Shown here one piece after another: positions 1 to 7,626 of a DNA stretch of 64,000 bases (position 1 is the stretch's first letter; each line of letters opens with the position of its first letter). Origin of the DNA: Limosilactobacillus reuteri (lineage in GTDB: Bacteria; Bacillota; Bacilli; Lactobacillales; Lactobacillaceae). Both the position numbers and the translations under genes were made by a program. The stretch covers positions 372,001 through 436,000 of the forward strand of contig NZ_CP059275.1 in assembly GCF_013694365.1 (NCBI RefSeq), given 5' to 3'. The notes beneath the pieces are model-generated. The model did no database searches. It was not told the origin of the DNA and worked only from the letters and a program-made list of their open reading frames with translations.

Positions 1-271
1 CTATGCTTTACAGCGCCGGAAAACTCGTTTCATGATTCATGATTATAAGCAGTTTAAGGATGTGACTTTGACGAAGGCGCGGAGCCAGTTAGCGATTAAA
101 TTACGGCAATTATCATTCTATCTGCAAATATTCCAGCCAAATGAGTTAGCAAAAGTACAGTGTGAACAAGCGCAACAAATATTGATCGCTCATAAGATGA
201 GTAGTCCTAAATCACATTTCTTTGGAATAAAAGAGGCACAAATTTTACTAAAAAGTAAATATACAATATAA
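1..271 (+). CDS. 3' end of an unidentified gene (open at window start)
   Basis: The frame is open from base 2 to the TAA at 269-271, so the gene begins before the window; the ATG at 32 is probably internal. The visible 89 residues are basic and mostly helical, with no signal peptide, membrane segment or motif I recognise. The next unit begins on the base after the stop, so context says nothing about function. I do not assign a role. Confidence 0.5.
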   Translation, partial: YALQRRKTRFMIHDYKQFKDVTLTKARSQLAIKLRQLSFYLQIFQPNELAKVQCEQAQQILIAHKMSSPKSHFFGIKEAQILLKSKYTI

Positions 272-802
272 TTGGATTTAGACATACAGCCCGTGAGGTT
301 GAGTTTAAAAGAATATAAACAAGTTAAACAATTATATATGCGCGCATTTCCGAAATATGAGCGAGAACCGTGGACGTGGCTGCTCATCAAGAGTAAGTAT
401 CAACGCGCTGACTTTATGGCCTTTTATGACCAGGAACAGTTTGTTGGATTTGCTTACGTTATTCACAGTCACGGTATGCATTATATTTTGTATCTCGCAG
501 TTAATGATCAAATCCGTTCTCAAGGATACGGGACACGGATTATTAATGAACTTCGTCGCCTTTACCCTGAGGATTCGCTGGCTCTGGACGTTGAGCAGCC
601 TAATCCTCAAGCGGCAAATAACCAACAGCGGTTACGACGACTTAAATTTTATCGGCGCAATGGCTTTTTCCCAACTCCAAAGCTTTTCAAAGAGGAAAAA
701 GTCACTTTTCAAGTTTTAGCAACCAATAAAAAAATCAACCAACGAAAGATTGATAAGGCCTTTGAGTGGTTCTCATGGCCGCTTGGTTGGCTGATTCAAT
801 AA
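272..802 (+). CDS. GNAT-family N-acetyltransferase
   Basis: A 176-residue protein starting at TTG. The central part (about residues 45-115) has the GNAT layout: a beta-strand region, then the acetyl-CoA pyrophosphate-binding loop seen as R-S-Q-G-Y-G near residue 88, then a helix. A later F-Y-R-R-N-G-F segment near residue 130 is the usual GNAT motif B. The family moves an acetyl group from acetyl-CoA to an amine on a small molecule or protein; the substrate cannot be read from sequence. The length is normal for a single-domain GNAT. Confidence 0.8.
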   Translation: MDLDIQPVRLSLKEYKQVKQLYMRAFPKYEREPWTWLLIKSKYQRADFMAFYDQEQFVGFAYVIHSHGMHYILYLAVNDQIRSQGYGTRIINELRRLYPEDSLALDVEQPNPQAANNQQRLRRLKFYRRNGFFPTPKLFKEEKVTFQVLATNKKINQRKIDKAFEWFSWPLGWLIQ

Positions 803-1255
803 TTGCCAAAAGTTTATCAGCAACATCCTGAGCTGTTTGGTAATCCACGCTCTTCTGTTTTTCCATTATTAACAAAGATTCTTGATGCTAATGCTAGTCT
901 ATCAATTCAAGTTCATCCCGACGATGCTTACGCCGAAGAACATGAGCACGAACTAGGTAAAACAGAGTGTTGGTATGTCATTCATGCAGAACCTGGAGCT
1001 TATTTAACATACGGCCATACCGCAAAAACGCGCGATGAGCTTATTAAGATGATCGATAATCACCAATGGTCAAAACTTTTTAGTAGAAAGCCAGTAAAAA
1101 CAGGGGACTTTGTCTATGTGCCAAGCGGAACTATCCATGCCTTAAATAAAGGAATTATCGTCTTAGAAACCCAGCAAAGTTCTGATACCACTTATCGGAT
1201 CTATGACTATGACCGTCGAGATAAAAAACAGGTCAGCTACGCCAGCTTCATTTAA
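803..1255 (+). pseudogene. manA: Mannose-6-phosphate isomerase, central fragment
   Basis: This 150-residue piece matches the middle of a class I mannose-6-phosphate isomerase, the zinc enzyme interconverting mannose-6-P and fructose-6-P. Metal-site motifs are visible: Q-V-H-P-D-D near residue 36, the E in G-K-T-E-C-W near 52, and P-S-G-T-I-H near 107. About 50 N-terminal residues expected in the family are absent. Near the end the frame is lost at an A6 run (1223-1228); one frame over, the text reads T-G-Q-L-R-Q-L-H-L, which fits the family. The rest of the gene is the next fragment. Confidence 0.8.
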
Positions 1256-1381
1256 GTGCCATTTACTGAGCCACAAATTAACCCCCGCATCGTCCATAAT
1301 GATAGTTCAATAATTACTACTTTAATTTCTCAACCTGACTCACCATTCTTTACCGTCTACAAGTGGGAGATCAATGATTAA
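1256..1381 (+). pseudogene. manA: Mannose-6-phosphate isomerase, C-terminal fragment
   Basis: A 41-codon open frame with a GTG start, beginning V-P-F-T-E-P-Q and ending K-W-E-I-N-D. It reads as a downstream continuation of manA beyond the frameshift in the preceding fragment. The fragment order (N then C) suggests the gene lies on the + strand natively. It is too short to be functional alone. A stretch between the two fragments expected in the full gene is missing from the window. Confidence 0.65.
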
Positions 1382-1807
1382 TTGGGCGCTACTGAAACAA
1401 TTAATAACACGGCTGAAGATCCCGTCAAAGCAATTAAGGAAATCGTTCCGCGTGGTGTAACTTATGCAATCGATACTACCGGAAACACCGGTGTAATTAA
1501 GTCAGCAATTGATAGTCTTGCCACCGCTGGAGAATGTGTCCTCTTAGGAGTTTGCGGCGATATTACCTTAAACTTAATGAATGATATCTTATCAGAATCT
1601 AAGAAAATCTCTGGGGTTGTCGAAGGAGATAGCAATCCCCAAGAGTTTATTCCTCAACTAGTTAAGTACTACAAGCAAGGCAAGTTCCCCCTTGATAAGC
1701 TTGTTAAGTACTACGATTTTGCTGATATTAACCAAGTTATCGCTGACTCAACAAACGGAAAGGTTATTAAGCCAATCATCAAAATTGATCCTGAATTAGC
1801 TAAATAA
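1382..1807 (+). pseudogene. Zinc-type alcohol dehydrogenase, C-terminal NAD-binding half
   Basis: These 141 residues correspond to the second half of a medium-chain (aryl-alcohol type) dehydrogenase. The start (G-A-T-E-T-I-N) lies inside the Rossmann domain, followed by Y-A-I-D-T-T-G-N and G-G/G-V-C-G-type turns, and the C-terminus K-P-I-I-K-I looks complete. The N-terminal GroES-like catalytic domain with its zinc ligands is missing, so the fragment cannot be an active enzyme. The TTG start is probably an internal codon chosen by a gene caller. Family-level call only. Confidence 0.7.
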
Positions 1808-2272
1808 ATGAAAGTAATTTTTGTTTGCCTTGGTAATATTTGCCGCTCACCAATGGCGGAAGCAATGTTCAAAAAAATGGTTGCAGAAGCTGGCCTTGCT
1901 GATCAAATTACTATTGGTTCAGCCGGAACAAGTAACATTGCAGAAGGTTCACCTGCTGATAGTCGAACAAAAGCCATTCTCGATAAATATCACATTAAAG
2001 ACGACGGAATGATTGCCCGTCAATTGCAGGACAGGGATTATTATGATGCCGATTATATTATCGCAATGGATCAGATGAATGTCCGGGACGCAAAAGATAT
2101 GGCACCAGCTGGGTTAGAAAATAAGGTTCATGGAATCTTTAAAGCTACCTCAGGAAAAGAAAATTGCTATATCGTTGACCCCTGGATCACTCACCGATTC
2201 CAAGATACCTATGATAGCTTAAGTGAAGCTCTCCCCAATTGGCTTGCTAAGCTAAAGAAGGAAATTAAATAA
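1808..2272 (+). CDS. Low-molecular-weight protein-tyrosine phosphatase
   Basis: A 154-residue cytoplasmic phosphatase of full family length. The P-loop C-L-G-N-I-C-R-S occupies residues 7-14, giving nucleophile Cys7 and phosphate-binding Arg13. The general-acid aspartate is in D-P-W at 124-126. The family hydrolyses phosphotyrosine on proteins; in Firmicutes some members reverse bacterial tyrosine kinases and others act in stress responses. No cognate kinase or capsule gene is next to it, so its target is unknown. Confidence 0.93.
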   Translation: MKVIFVCLGNICRSPMAEAMFKKMVAEAGLADQITIGSAGTSNIAEGSPADSRTKAILDKYHIKDDGMIARQLQDRDYYDADYIIAMDQMNVRDAKDMAPAGLENKVHGIFKATSGKENCYIVDPWITHRFQDTYDSLSEALPNWLAKLKKEIK

Positions 2273-3316
2273 ATGAATAAAAAAATAGGATTTTTAATGG
2301 TTACGGGGATGGGCCTATTATTAGCTGGTTGTGGAAATCAGGCTAACAATAAAGCGGCTAATTCTTCATCTGCCTCAAGCAGTAGTTTATTAGTGGCTAA
2401 AAGTAATGTGAAAGTTAATAGTGATAACATGAGCCCCCAAGAAGCTGTTAGTTTGATTAGTACGTATTGTGGCCTTCGTTATGGTGGGAATTGGGCTGCC
2501 ATGGCTAAAGAAGCGCAAAAAGAGGGATTGCAGGTAAATCTTTACCCAAGTTCTAAATACCAATTGAGTGATGGAGGACAAGGAGTAGCTTACGATGTGA
2601 CTGCTGGTGGAAAGTCACAGGGCTTGGTTTACACTGTTAATAACGATGATGTAAACATCTACCAAAATGTCAAGGAAAATCAAAAGAGTACTAAACTTGC
2701 CACAATCTCAAAGTCAGAAATGGCCAATTATGTTAATCAAGAAGGTCAGGGAAAGCTCGTTAATGACTTAGCTGCTAAGGCACAGGTAGTCGATAAGCGC
2801 AGTGGGGATAGCAATTCCTCAGCAAGCACCAGTAATTCTGGCAATGATCATAAGTATGGCCGCAGTGGTACTATTGATGTTCCAAGTGAAATGCAGGGAA
2901 CATGGTATTCGGCAGATAATGATGCTGATTCAACAATAACATTTGGTCCTCATACCTTTACCTACAGTGGTGAGAATAGCAGTACAACAACTCAACTCTT
3001 TAAACAGGATTCTGAGTGGGGTGAAGACGAGGATAACTATACTAACGAAGGAATCCAAAACGCTACTAAGAACTGGGGGAAAGCCAGTTTCTTTAACATG
3101 GATGGATCACGATGGTTAAATATCCGTGGTTGGGTTCAAAATGCCGGTGACGGTTCATCATATACTGTTAAGACCGAAACAATCGATGGAAAGCAGGTTA
3201 AAGTTCTTGTATCAGCCGGGGGTGCCGGAAATTGGGTAGATGCTGTTTACTACCAATCAAAGGATATGGCACAACAAAACGCTGATAAGAAGTTTGACGA
3301 TCTTAATTACCAATAA
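2273..3316 (+). CDS. Secreted lipoprotein of unknown function
   Basis: A 347-residue protein with a basic start, a hydrophobic segment and a lipobox L-A-G-C at residues 17-20, so Cys20 is the predicted lipid anchor. A Ser/Asn/Ala-rich linker (about 23-38) leads to a first domain (about 50-165), then a second Ser/Gly-rich linker (about 175-200). The C-terminal domain (about 205-347) starts near V-P-S-E-M-Q-G-T-W and is rich in Trp, Tyr and Asp. The two-domain, linker-tethered build is common among lactobacillus lipoproteins of unknown role. No catalytic motif is evident. Confidence 0.75.
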   Translation: MNKKIGFLMVTGMGLLLAGCGNQANNKAANSSSASSSSLLVAKSNVKVNSDNMSPQEAVSLISTYCGLRYGGNWAAMAKEAQKEGLQVNLYPSSKYQLSDGGQGVAYDVTAGGKSQGLVYTVNNDDVNIYQNVKENQKSTKLATISKSEMANYVNQEGQGKLVNDLAAKAQVVDKRSGDSNSSASTSNSGNDHKYGRSGTIDVPSEMQGTWYSADNDADSTITFGPHTFTYSGENSSTTTQLFKQDSEWGEDEDNYTNEGIQNATKNWGKASFFNMDGSRWLNIRGWVQNAGDGSSYTVKTETIDGKQVKVLVSAGGAGNWVDAVYYQSKDMAQQNADKKFDDLNYQ

Positions 3317-3874
3317 ATGATTCAAACAATTGATTTGAAAAAGGGTATGGTTTTTGAACGTGACGGTAAGTTATTAAAGGTTCTTCAAATCAACCACCAC
3401 AAGCCTGGTAAGGGTAACACTTTAATGCAAATGGACATCCAAGACCTCCGTTCAGGTTCAATTGTCCACACTACTATGCGTCCATCTGAAAAGGTTGAAC
3501 AAGTTAACGTTGACAAGCGTTCTGCTCAATACCTTTATGATGAAGGTGACTCAGCCGTATTTATGGACCTTGAAAGCTACGAACAATACAGTTTAAACCA
3601 TGACTTGCTTGGTGACGACAAGAACTACCTTGTTGAAAACATGAAGGTTATCTTAAACTTTGTTAACGGCGACATCATTGGTGTTGAATTACCAACTACT
3701 GTTGAATTAACTGTTGCTGAAACTGAACCAATGATTAAGGGTGCTACTATCGATGGTGGTGGTAAGCCTGCTACGATGGAAACTGGTTTAGTTGTTAACG
3801 TTCCTGCATTTATCAAGAACGGTGACAAGTTAATCATCAACACTACTGATGGTAGCTACAAGTCACGGGCTTAG
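3317..3874 (+). CDS. efp: Translation elongation factor P
   Basis: A 185-residue EF-P of normal length. It binds between the ribosomal P and E sites and relieves stalling at polyproline. The loop H-H-K-P-G-K-G-N (residues 27-34) carries Lys32, the position modified or required in the family. The KOW-like N-terminal domain is followed by the two OB domains, ending G-D-G/T-D-G-S-Y-K-S-R-A. Codon use is strongly biased, as in highly expressed genes. Lactobacilli often have two efp copies; only one is in this window. Confidence 0.95.
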   Translation: MIQTIDLKKGMVFERDGKLLKVLQINHHKPGKGNTLMQMDIQDLRSGSIVHTTMRPSEKVEQVNVDKRSAQYLYDEGDSAVFMDLESYEQYSLNHDLLGDDKNYLVENMKVILNFVNGDIIGVELPTTVELTVAETEPMIKGATIDGGGKPATMETGLVVNVPAFIKNGDKLIINTTDGSYKSRA

Positions 3875-4984
3875 ATGATGGAAAATCGAGTTAGCAATTC
3901 TAAAGCTAATGCAACTTATCAAAATTCATCAAAGGTCAAGGAAGTGGCCTATCGAATTTTTGCGGCGGTGGCTAATGCTATTTTGGTCGTTCTAGGAGGA
4001 GGATTATTAACTCAAACAATTGGTAACTTGACAGGTATCCATGTCCTTACCCTAATTGGTGGTGAGGCTCAAGCATTATTAGCGCCTGCTATTGGGGTTG
4101 CGGTTGCTTCACAGATGAACACAAATACATTAGTTACATTTGCATCAATGGTAGCGGCTACCGTTGGATCAAATGGTGTTCATTTTACTGATACGGCGGT
4201 TAAAGGAATGACTGCAACAGGGCAAGTAACTGCGGCGGCAGCGGGAGCACCGATTCTTACTACTGGCCAACCTGTTTCTGCTGTTTTAGCGGCACTTGTT
4301 GCTGTTCTTGTCGGTAAGTATTTAACTGGAAAGACGCCACTTGATATGGTTCTTGTTCCATTTGGTGCGTTAGCCGTGGGGATCGGTTTTGGTCTAGTCG
4401 TTGCGGCAGTTGTTACGCCGGCGCTTCTTGCTGTGTCCGCCTACATTGCGCATTCGATGCAAGTTTCACCAGTTTTAGGATCAATGGTAATTTCCGTTGT
4501 GTGGGCCCTATTTCTGATGACGCCTGCCTCTTCTGCAGCCTTGGCCGTTGCGTTGATGCTTGATCCGATCTCTTCGGCGGCTGCCTTGATCGGTACTACT
4601 GCTCAATTTGTTGGTTTTACTGCGATGTCATTTCGGCAAAATAACCTTGGCGCAAATATCGCCCAAGGACTTGTTACCCCTAAAGTTCAATTTCCCAATC
4701 TCCTCATCAATCCTTATCTTTTAGTTCCAACGGTTGTTTCAGCAGCTGTTTGTGCACCAATTGCAACAGTTCTGTTTGATTTCCGTTCAACATCGACCTT
4801 AGGAGGATTGGGACTAAACTCCTTGATTGCACCAATTGCTTACTTATCACGCGGCTGGGCTCAGTTCAGCACATACATGGTTTTCGGCGTGGTAGCACCC
4901 GCTGTTCTTTCAATTGCTCTTTACCTTGTTCTTAAGCGCGCTGGATTCATCGGTGAAAAGCAATTACATCTTGAGCTAGTTTAG
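3875..4984 (+). CDS. PTS IIC-like membrane transporter (PTS_EIIC_2 type)
   Basis: A 369-residue integral membrane protein with about ten hydrophobic segments, very rich in Ala, Val and Gly. The stretch near residues 265-300 (V-T-P-K-V-Q-F-P-N-L, then N-P-Y-L-L-V-P) resembles the PTS_EIIC_2 family, a group annotated as PTS subunit IIC but usually lacking adjacent IIA and IIB partners. None is present here either. The substrate is unknown, and a PTS-independent role is possible. The start (two Met codons) is the annotated-looking one; no ribosome-binding site can be assessed. Confidence 0.7.
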   Translation: MMENRVSNSKANATYQNSSKVKEVAYRIFAAVANAILVVLGGGLLTQTIGNLTGIHVLTLIGGEAQALLAPAIGVAVASQMNTNTLVTFASMVAATVGSNGVHFTDTAVKGMTATGQVTAAAAGAPILTTGQPVSAVLAALVAVLVGKYLTGKTPLDMVLVPFGALAVGIGFGLVVAAVVTPALLAVSAYIAHSMQVSPVLGSMVISVVWALFLMTPASSAALAVALMLDPISSAAALIGTTAQFVGFTAMSFRQNNLGANIAQGLVTPKVQFPNLLINPYLLVPTVVSAAVCAPIATVLFDFRSTSTLGGLGLNSLIAPIAYLSRGWAQFSTYMVFGVVAPAVLSIALYLVLKRAGFIGEKQLHLELV

Positions 4985-4993
4985 AAATCATAA

Positions 4994-5121
4994 CCACCCG
5001 TCAAACGGGTGGCTTGCACATCGGCTATAAGCCGATAATAAAAGCCGGCGTCTCAAGGCGCTGGCTTTCGCTTTGCTCAAGCCAAAATGCTCTGACTACT
5101 TTGCCACCGCTTTAAGCGGTG
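4994..5121. repeat. Cluster of four hairpins in the IS200 element
   Basis: Four palindromes lie between the tnpA stop and the element's edge: 4994-5001 with 5005-5012 (perfect 8 bp, 3-base loop); 5020-5026 with 5030-5036 (perfect 7 bp); 5041-5046 with 5063-5068 plus inner 3-bp pairing; and 5105-5110 with 5116-5121 (6 bp). In IS200/IS605 elements, subterminal hairpins on one strand are recognised by TnpA. Four in a row is more than the single hairpin needed for end recognition, so part of this may be a structured RNA or a terminator. Confidence 0.6.
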
Positions 5122-5132
5122 TTTATACTACC

Positions 5133-5591
5133 TCACTTACCCTTAAAAGGGTCCGAATATTCCACACTTGTTAGCTTATCCATTGATATATCACGTTTCT
5201 CTTGATCTCGGATATGCTTCTTTATCGTGGATTCATTCAATCCAACTGTACTTATATAGTAGCATTCAGCCCAAAAATGTCGGTTCCCATATTTATATTT
5301 TAAGTTTGCATGTCGATCAAACATCATTAATGCACTTTTCTCTTTTAAGTATCCCATAAACTACGAGGCACTTAGCTTCGGCGGAATACTTACTAACAAG
5401 TGCACATGATCTGGCATCATATGACCTTCAATTATTTCTACTCTCTTATATTTGCACAATAAACGAATATAATCTCTCAGGTCTCTTCAGTATTGATTGA
5501 AGATCGCTTTACGTCTATACTTTGGTATGAATACGATGTGATACTTACATAACCACTTCGTATGGGCTAAGCTATTTAATTTATTAGCCAT
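5133..5591 (-). pseudogene. tnpA: IS200-type Y1 transposase, two in-frame stops
   Basis: Read on the - strand from ATG at 5591, the frame gives M-A-N-K-L-N-S and runs 153 codons to TAA at 5133. The HUH metal motif is seen as D-H-V-H-L, and the C-terminal part has Y-Y-I-S-T-V-G, which carries the candidate nucleophile Tyr. Two stop codons interrupt it: TGA at 5487-5489 and TAG at 5361-5363. A G-A-G-G-rich ribosome-binding site lies about 10 bases before the ATG, one of the few native leaders left in the window. With the stops it should not make full-length transposase. Confidence 0.8.
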
Positions 5592-5635
5592 ATTTATATA
5601 ACCTCTTTTCCCTTATTGACTTTGGCTTGAACACC

Positions 5636-5666
5636 TACATCTTAAGGCAAAAGAGGCCTTTTTTAT
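5636..5666 (+). terminator. Terminator-like hairpin upstream of tnpA
   Basis: The text A-A-G-G-C, seven bases, G-C-C-T-T followed by a T run (about 5644-5665) can form a short 5-bp stem with a U tract on the + strand. It lies between the tnpA start and the element edge and could insulate the transposase gene from reading-in transcription. The stem is short, so this is a weak call. Confidence 0.3.
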
Positions 5667-5703
5667 ATAATTTTTATCGCCCACCCGCATAGCAGGTGTT
5701 TTT

Positions 5704-6159
5704 TTGTTTCGTGCACTCGCTCTGCTCGCGCACTCAACTAGGTCTAAAGACATTAATATGTTGGCTTTTGGGCCAACTGGGGTAGTAAATGCTAGTGTCC
5801 AAGCAGATACGACTACCCCAGCAACAACGCAAGCAGGTGGTATTGTAGCTGAATCGGCGCAACCGCAAAATTCAGGGGATGAGACTGCCCTAGATACTGC
5901 TGAAACGAAGAGAAATGTTGTAGCTAATACTACTGACACTTCTAGAACCAGTGAACAAAAGACTACAACTGCTCAGGCTACTGAAAATTCAAGTGCTGCT
6001 TCTTCTGCAAATAAAACTAATAGTGAAGAAGAAAATAAAAATGCTTTTCTTACTTTCAATGTAAATACTGCTGACACCCCTGCCAATGAAGCAATTCAAG
6101 AAAATAAGATTGTTGCAACAACAGCCACTACTACCACAAATGGTGGCTATGATTATTAA
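5704..6159 (+). pseudogene. Surface-protein N-terminal fragment (interrupted secretion signal)
   Basis: The 151-residue frame is open from TTG at 5704, but real protein character starts near M-L-A-F-G-P-T-G (about 5758), which looks like the end of a Gram-positive signal peptide, with likely cleavage after V-Q-A. The following 110 residues are a low-complexity Thr/Ala/Ser/Glu/Asn linker, as found after the signal peptide of large lactobacillus adhesins. The frame stops at G-G-Y-D-Y, where a folded domain would begin. Both ends are thus missing; the IS200 remnant directly before it may have cut the signal peptide. The surface-protein type cannot be named. Confidence 0.55.
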
Positions 6160-6285
6160 ATGAAATGGGTAAGAAAACTTGCACAAAGCGTAGTAACGAT
6201 TGTTTTACAAGCACTGGTTGCCCGACTCGTGTATCACTTATTTGCAAAGAAGCAACCGAAAGAAACAACGAAAAGCAATGACTAA
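6160..6285 (+). CDS. 41-residue cationic single-pass membrane peptide
   Basis: ATG at 6160 to TAA at 6283-6285. The peptide has a basic start (K-W-V-R-K), a hydrophobic helix (about residues 8-28) and a Lys-rich hydrophilic tail with K-K-Q-P-K. This layout occurs in small membrane proteins and in some type I toxins, but no antitoxin RNA can be sought because flanking DNA is absent. No family is recognised. It was retained as a unit with precise stop-start joins, so a gene caller probably predicted it. Confidence 0.45.
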   Translation: MKWVRKLAQSVVTIVLQALVARLVYHLFAKKQPKETTKSND

Positions 6286-7149
6286 ATGATGAGAAAGAAA
6301 AAGCATACCGGATGGTGGATTATTGGTATTGTAGTAGTGATTTTAGTTGCAGCTGGACTTAGTGTGGGCGCTAATGGTGGTTTTACCCGCAACGATGAGA
6401 TTACTGTTGGAACGATTGGCCCAGATGTCCAGGTTTGGCAACACATTGCAAATAGTAAACAGGCCAAAAGTGAAGGTTTGAAGATTAAGGTCAAGAGCTT
6501 TACTGATCCCGTAGCTTTAAACCGGGCGACTGCTAGTGGTGAAATTGACGTAAATGCTTTCCAATCATGGTCATATCTGCAAGCTTATAATAAGGAAAAT
6601 AAGAAAGCACAATTAGCGGCGATTGGAACTACCTATTTAGAACCAATGGGCTTATATTCAGATAAGTATAAGAGTGTTAAAGACATTCCAGATGGTGCCA
6701 CAGTTGCGATCGCTAATAACCCAGCAAACACGGCGCGTGGTCTCTTACTCTTACAAAGTGCAGGTTTGATAAAATTGAAGCCGGGCTTTGGGGCAACAAG
6801 TGGAACCAATGAGATTGCGGCTAATCCAAAGAACCTTCAATTTAAAGAAATTGATGATACCACCGGACCACGAGTATTAAAGTCAACTGATTTAGTATTA
6901 ATCGGTAATACGATTGCTTTAACTGGTCATTTAAATGTGTTGAAAGATTCTATTTATCACGAAAAAGTTGATCAAAGCACGAAGGATAACATTAATGTTT
7001 TAGCAACTGCTAAGAAGAACCGTGATAATAAAGAATATAAGAAGTTAGTCAAGCTTTACCATAATAAGCAAATTCAACAATGGATTGCTAAAAAGTATCA
7101 AGGAACAAAGGTGAATGTTGATAAGCCATTAAATTATCTAGAAAATTAA
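6286..7149 (+). CDS. metQ: MetQ/NlpA-family substrate-binding protein
   Basis: A 287-residue binding protein of the NlpA family, which delivers methionine (often D- and L-) to a MetNI ABC transporter. After a basic start and one hydrophobic helix (about 9-29) the mature domain begins T-V-G-T-I-G-P. Family features are D-V-N-A-F-Q, Y-L-E-P-M-G-L-Y and N-N-P-A-N-T-A-R-G. There is no lipobox cysteine, so it is probably held by an uncleaved N-terminal helix, which is unusual for the family. No metN or metI adjoins it here. Methionine as ligand is inferred from the family. Confidence 0.85.
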   Translation: MMRKKKHTGWWIIGIVVVILVAAGLSVGANGGFTRNDEITVGTIGPDVQVWQHIANSKQAKSEGLKIKVKSFTDPVALNRATASGEIDVNAFQSWSYLQAYNKENKKAQLAAIGTTYLEPMGLYSDKYKSVKDIPDGATVAIANNPANTARGLLLLQSAGLIKLKPGFGATSGTNEIAANPKNLQFKEIDDTTGPRVLKSTDLVLIGNTIALTGHLNVLKDSIYHEKVDQSTKDNINVLATAKKNRDNKEYKKLVKLYHNKQIQQWIAKKYQGTKVNVDKPLNYLEN

Positions 7150-7626
7150 ATGGCTAAAGTTGAAAGTTTTACATTAGATCACACAAAGGTTAAGGCACCT
7201 TACGTTCGTTTAATTACCGTTGAAGAAGGGGCAAAGGGAGATAAGATTAGCAACTATGATTTACGGTTAGTCCAACCAAATGAAAATGCAATTCCAACTG
7301 CTGGTTTACATACGATTGAACACTTACTTGCTGGCTTGCTTCGTGACCGTTTGGATGGCGTGATTGATTGTTCCCCATTTGGCTGCCGGACTGGTTTCCA
7401 CTTAATTACGTGGGGTGAACACTCAACTACTGAAGTTGCCAAGGCCTTGAAGTCCTCACTTGAAGAAATTGCCTACAAGACTAAGTGGGAAGATGTTCAG
7501 GGAACAACGATTGAATCTTGCGGTAACTACCGTGATCATTCATTATTCTCTGCTAAGGAATGGTCAAAGAAGATTCTTGATGAAGGGATTTCAGATAAGC
7601 CATTTGAACGCCACGTGGTTGACTAA
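7150..7626 (+). CDS. luxS: S-ribosylhomocysteine lyase (AI-2 synthesis)
   Basis: A 158-residue LuxS, full length. It cleaves S-ribosylhomocysteine to homocysteine and DPD, the precursor of autoinducer 2, in the activated-methyl cycle. Metal ligands are visible: H-T-I-E-H at 54-58 (His54, His58, with Glu57) and Cys124 in E-S-C-G-N. The catalytic cysteine is Cys79 in P-F-G-C-R-T-G. It stands next to a methionine-type binding protein, which fits sulfur amino-acid recycling, though native spacing is lost. Confidence 0.96.
   Translation: MAKVESFTLDHTKVKAPYVRLITVEEGAKGDKISNYDLRLVQPNENAIPTAGLHTIEHLLAGLLRDRLDGVIDCSPFGCRTGFHLITWGEHSTTEVAKALKSSLEEIAYKTKWEDVQGTTIESCGNYRDHSLFSAKEWSKKILDEGISDKPFERHVVD

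Larger units (their letters stand above)
4985..5703 (-). mobile_element. IS200-type element remnant (IS200/IS605 family)
   Basis: This 719-base block is one of three in the window that is not a coding unit. It holds a tnpA gene on the - strand (5133-5591) broken by two stop codons, a hairpin-rich downstream region (4994-5121), and an upstream end with a small imperfect hairpin and a T run near 5682-5705. A single small Y1 transposase between subterminal hairpins, without terminal inverted repeats, is the IS200 plan. Exact element ends are not defined because native flanks may have been removed. Confidence 0.75.

Noticed and set aside
5133..5357. A 74-residue stand-alone protein on the - strand
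   Set aside because: It is the C-terminal half of the IS200 transposase downstream of an in-frame TAG, not an independent gene.
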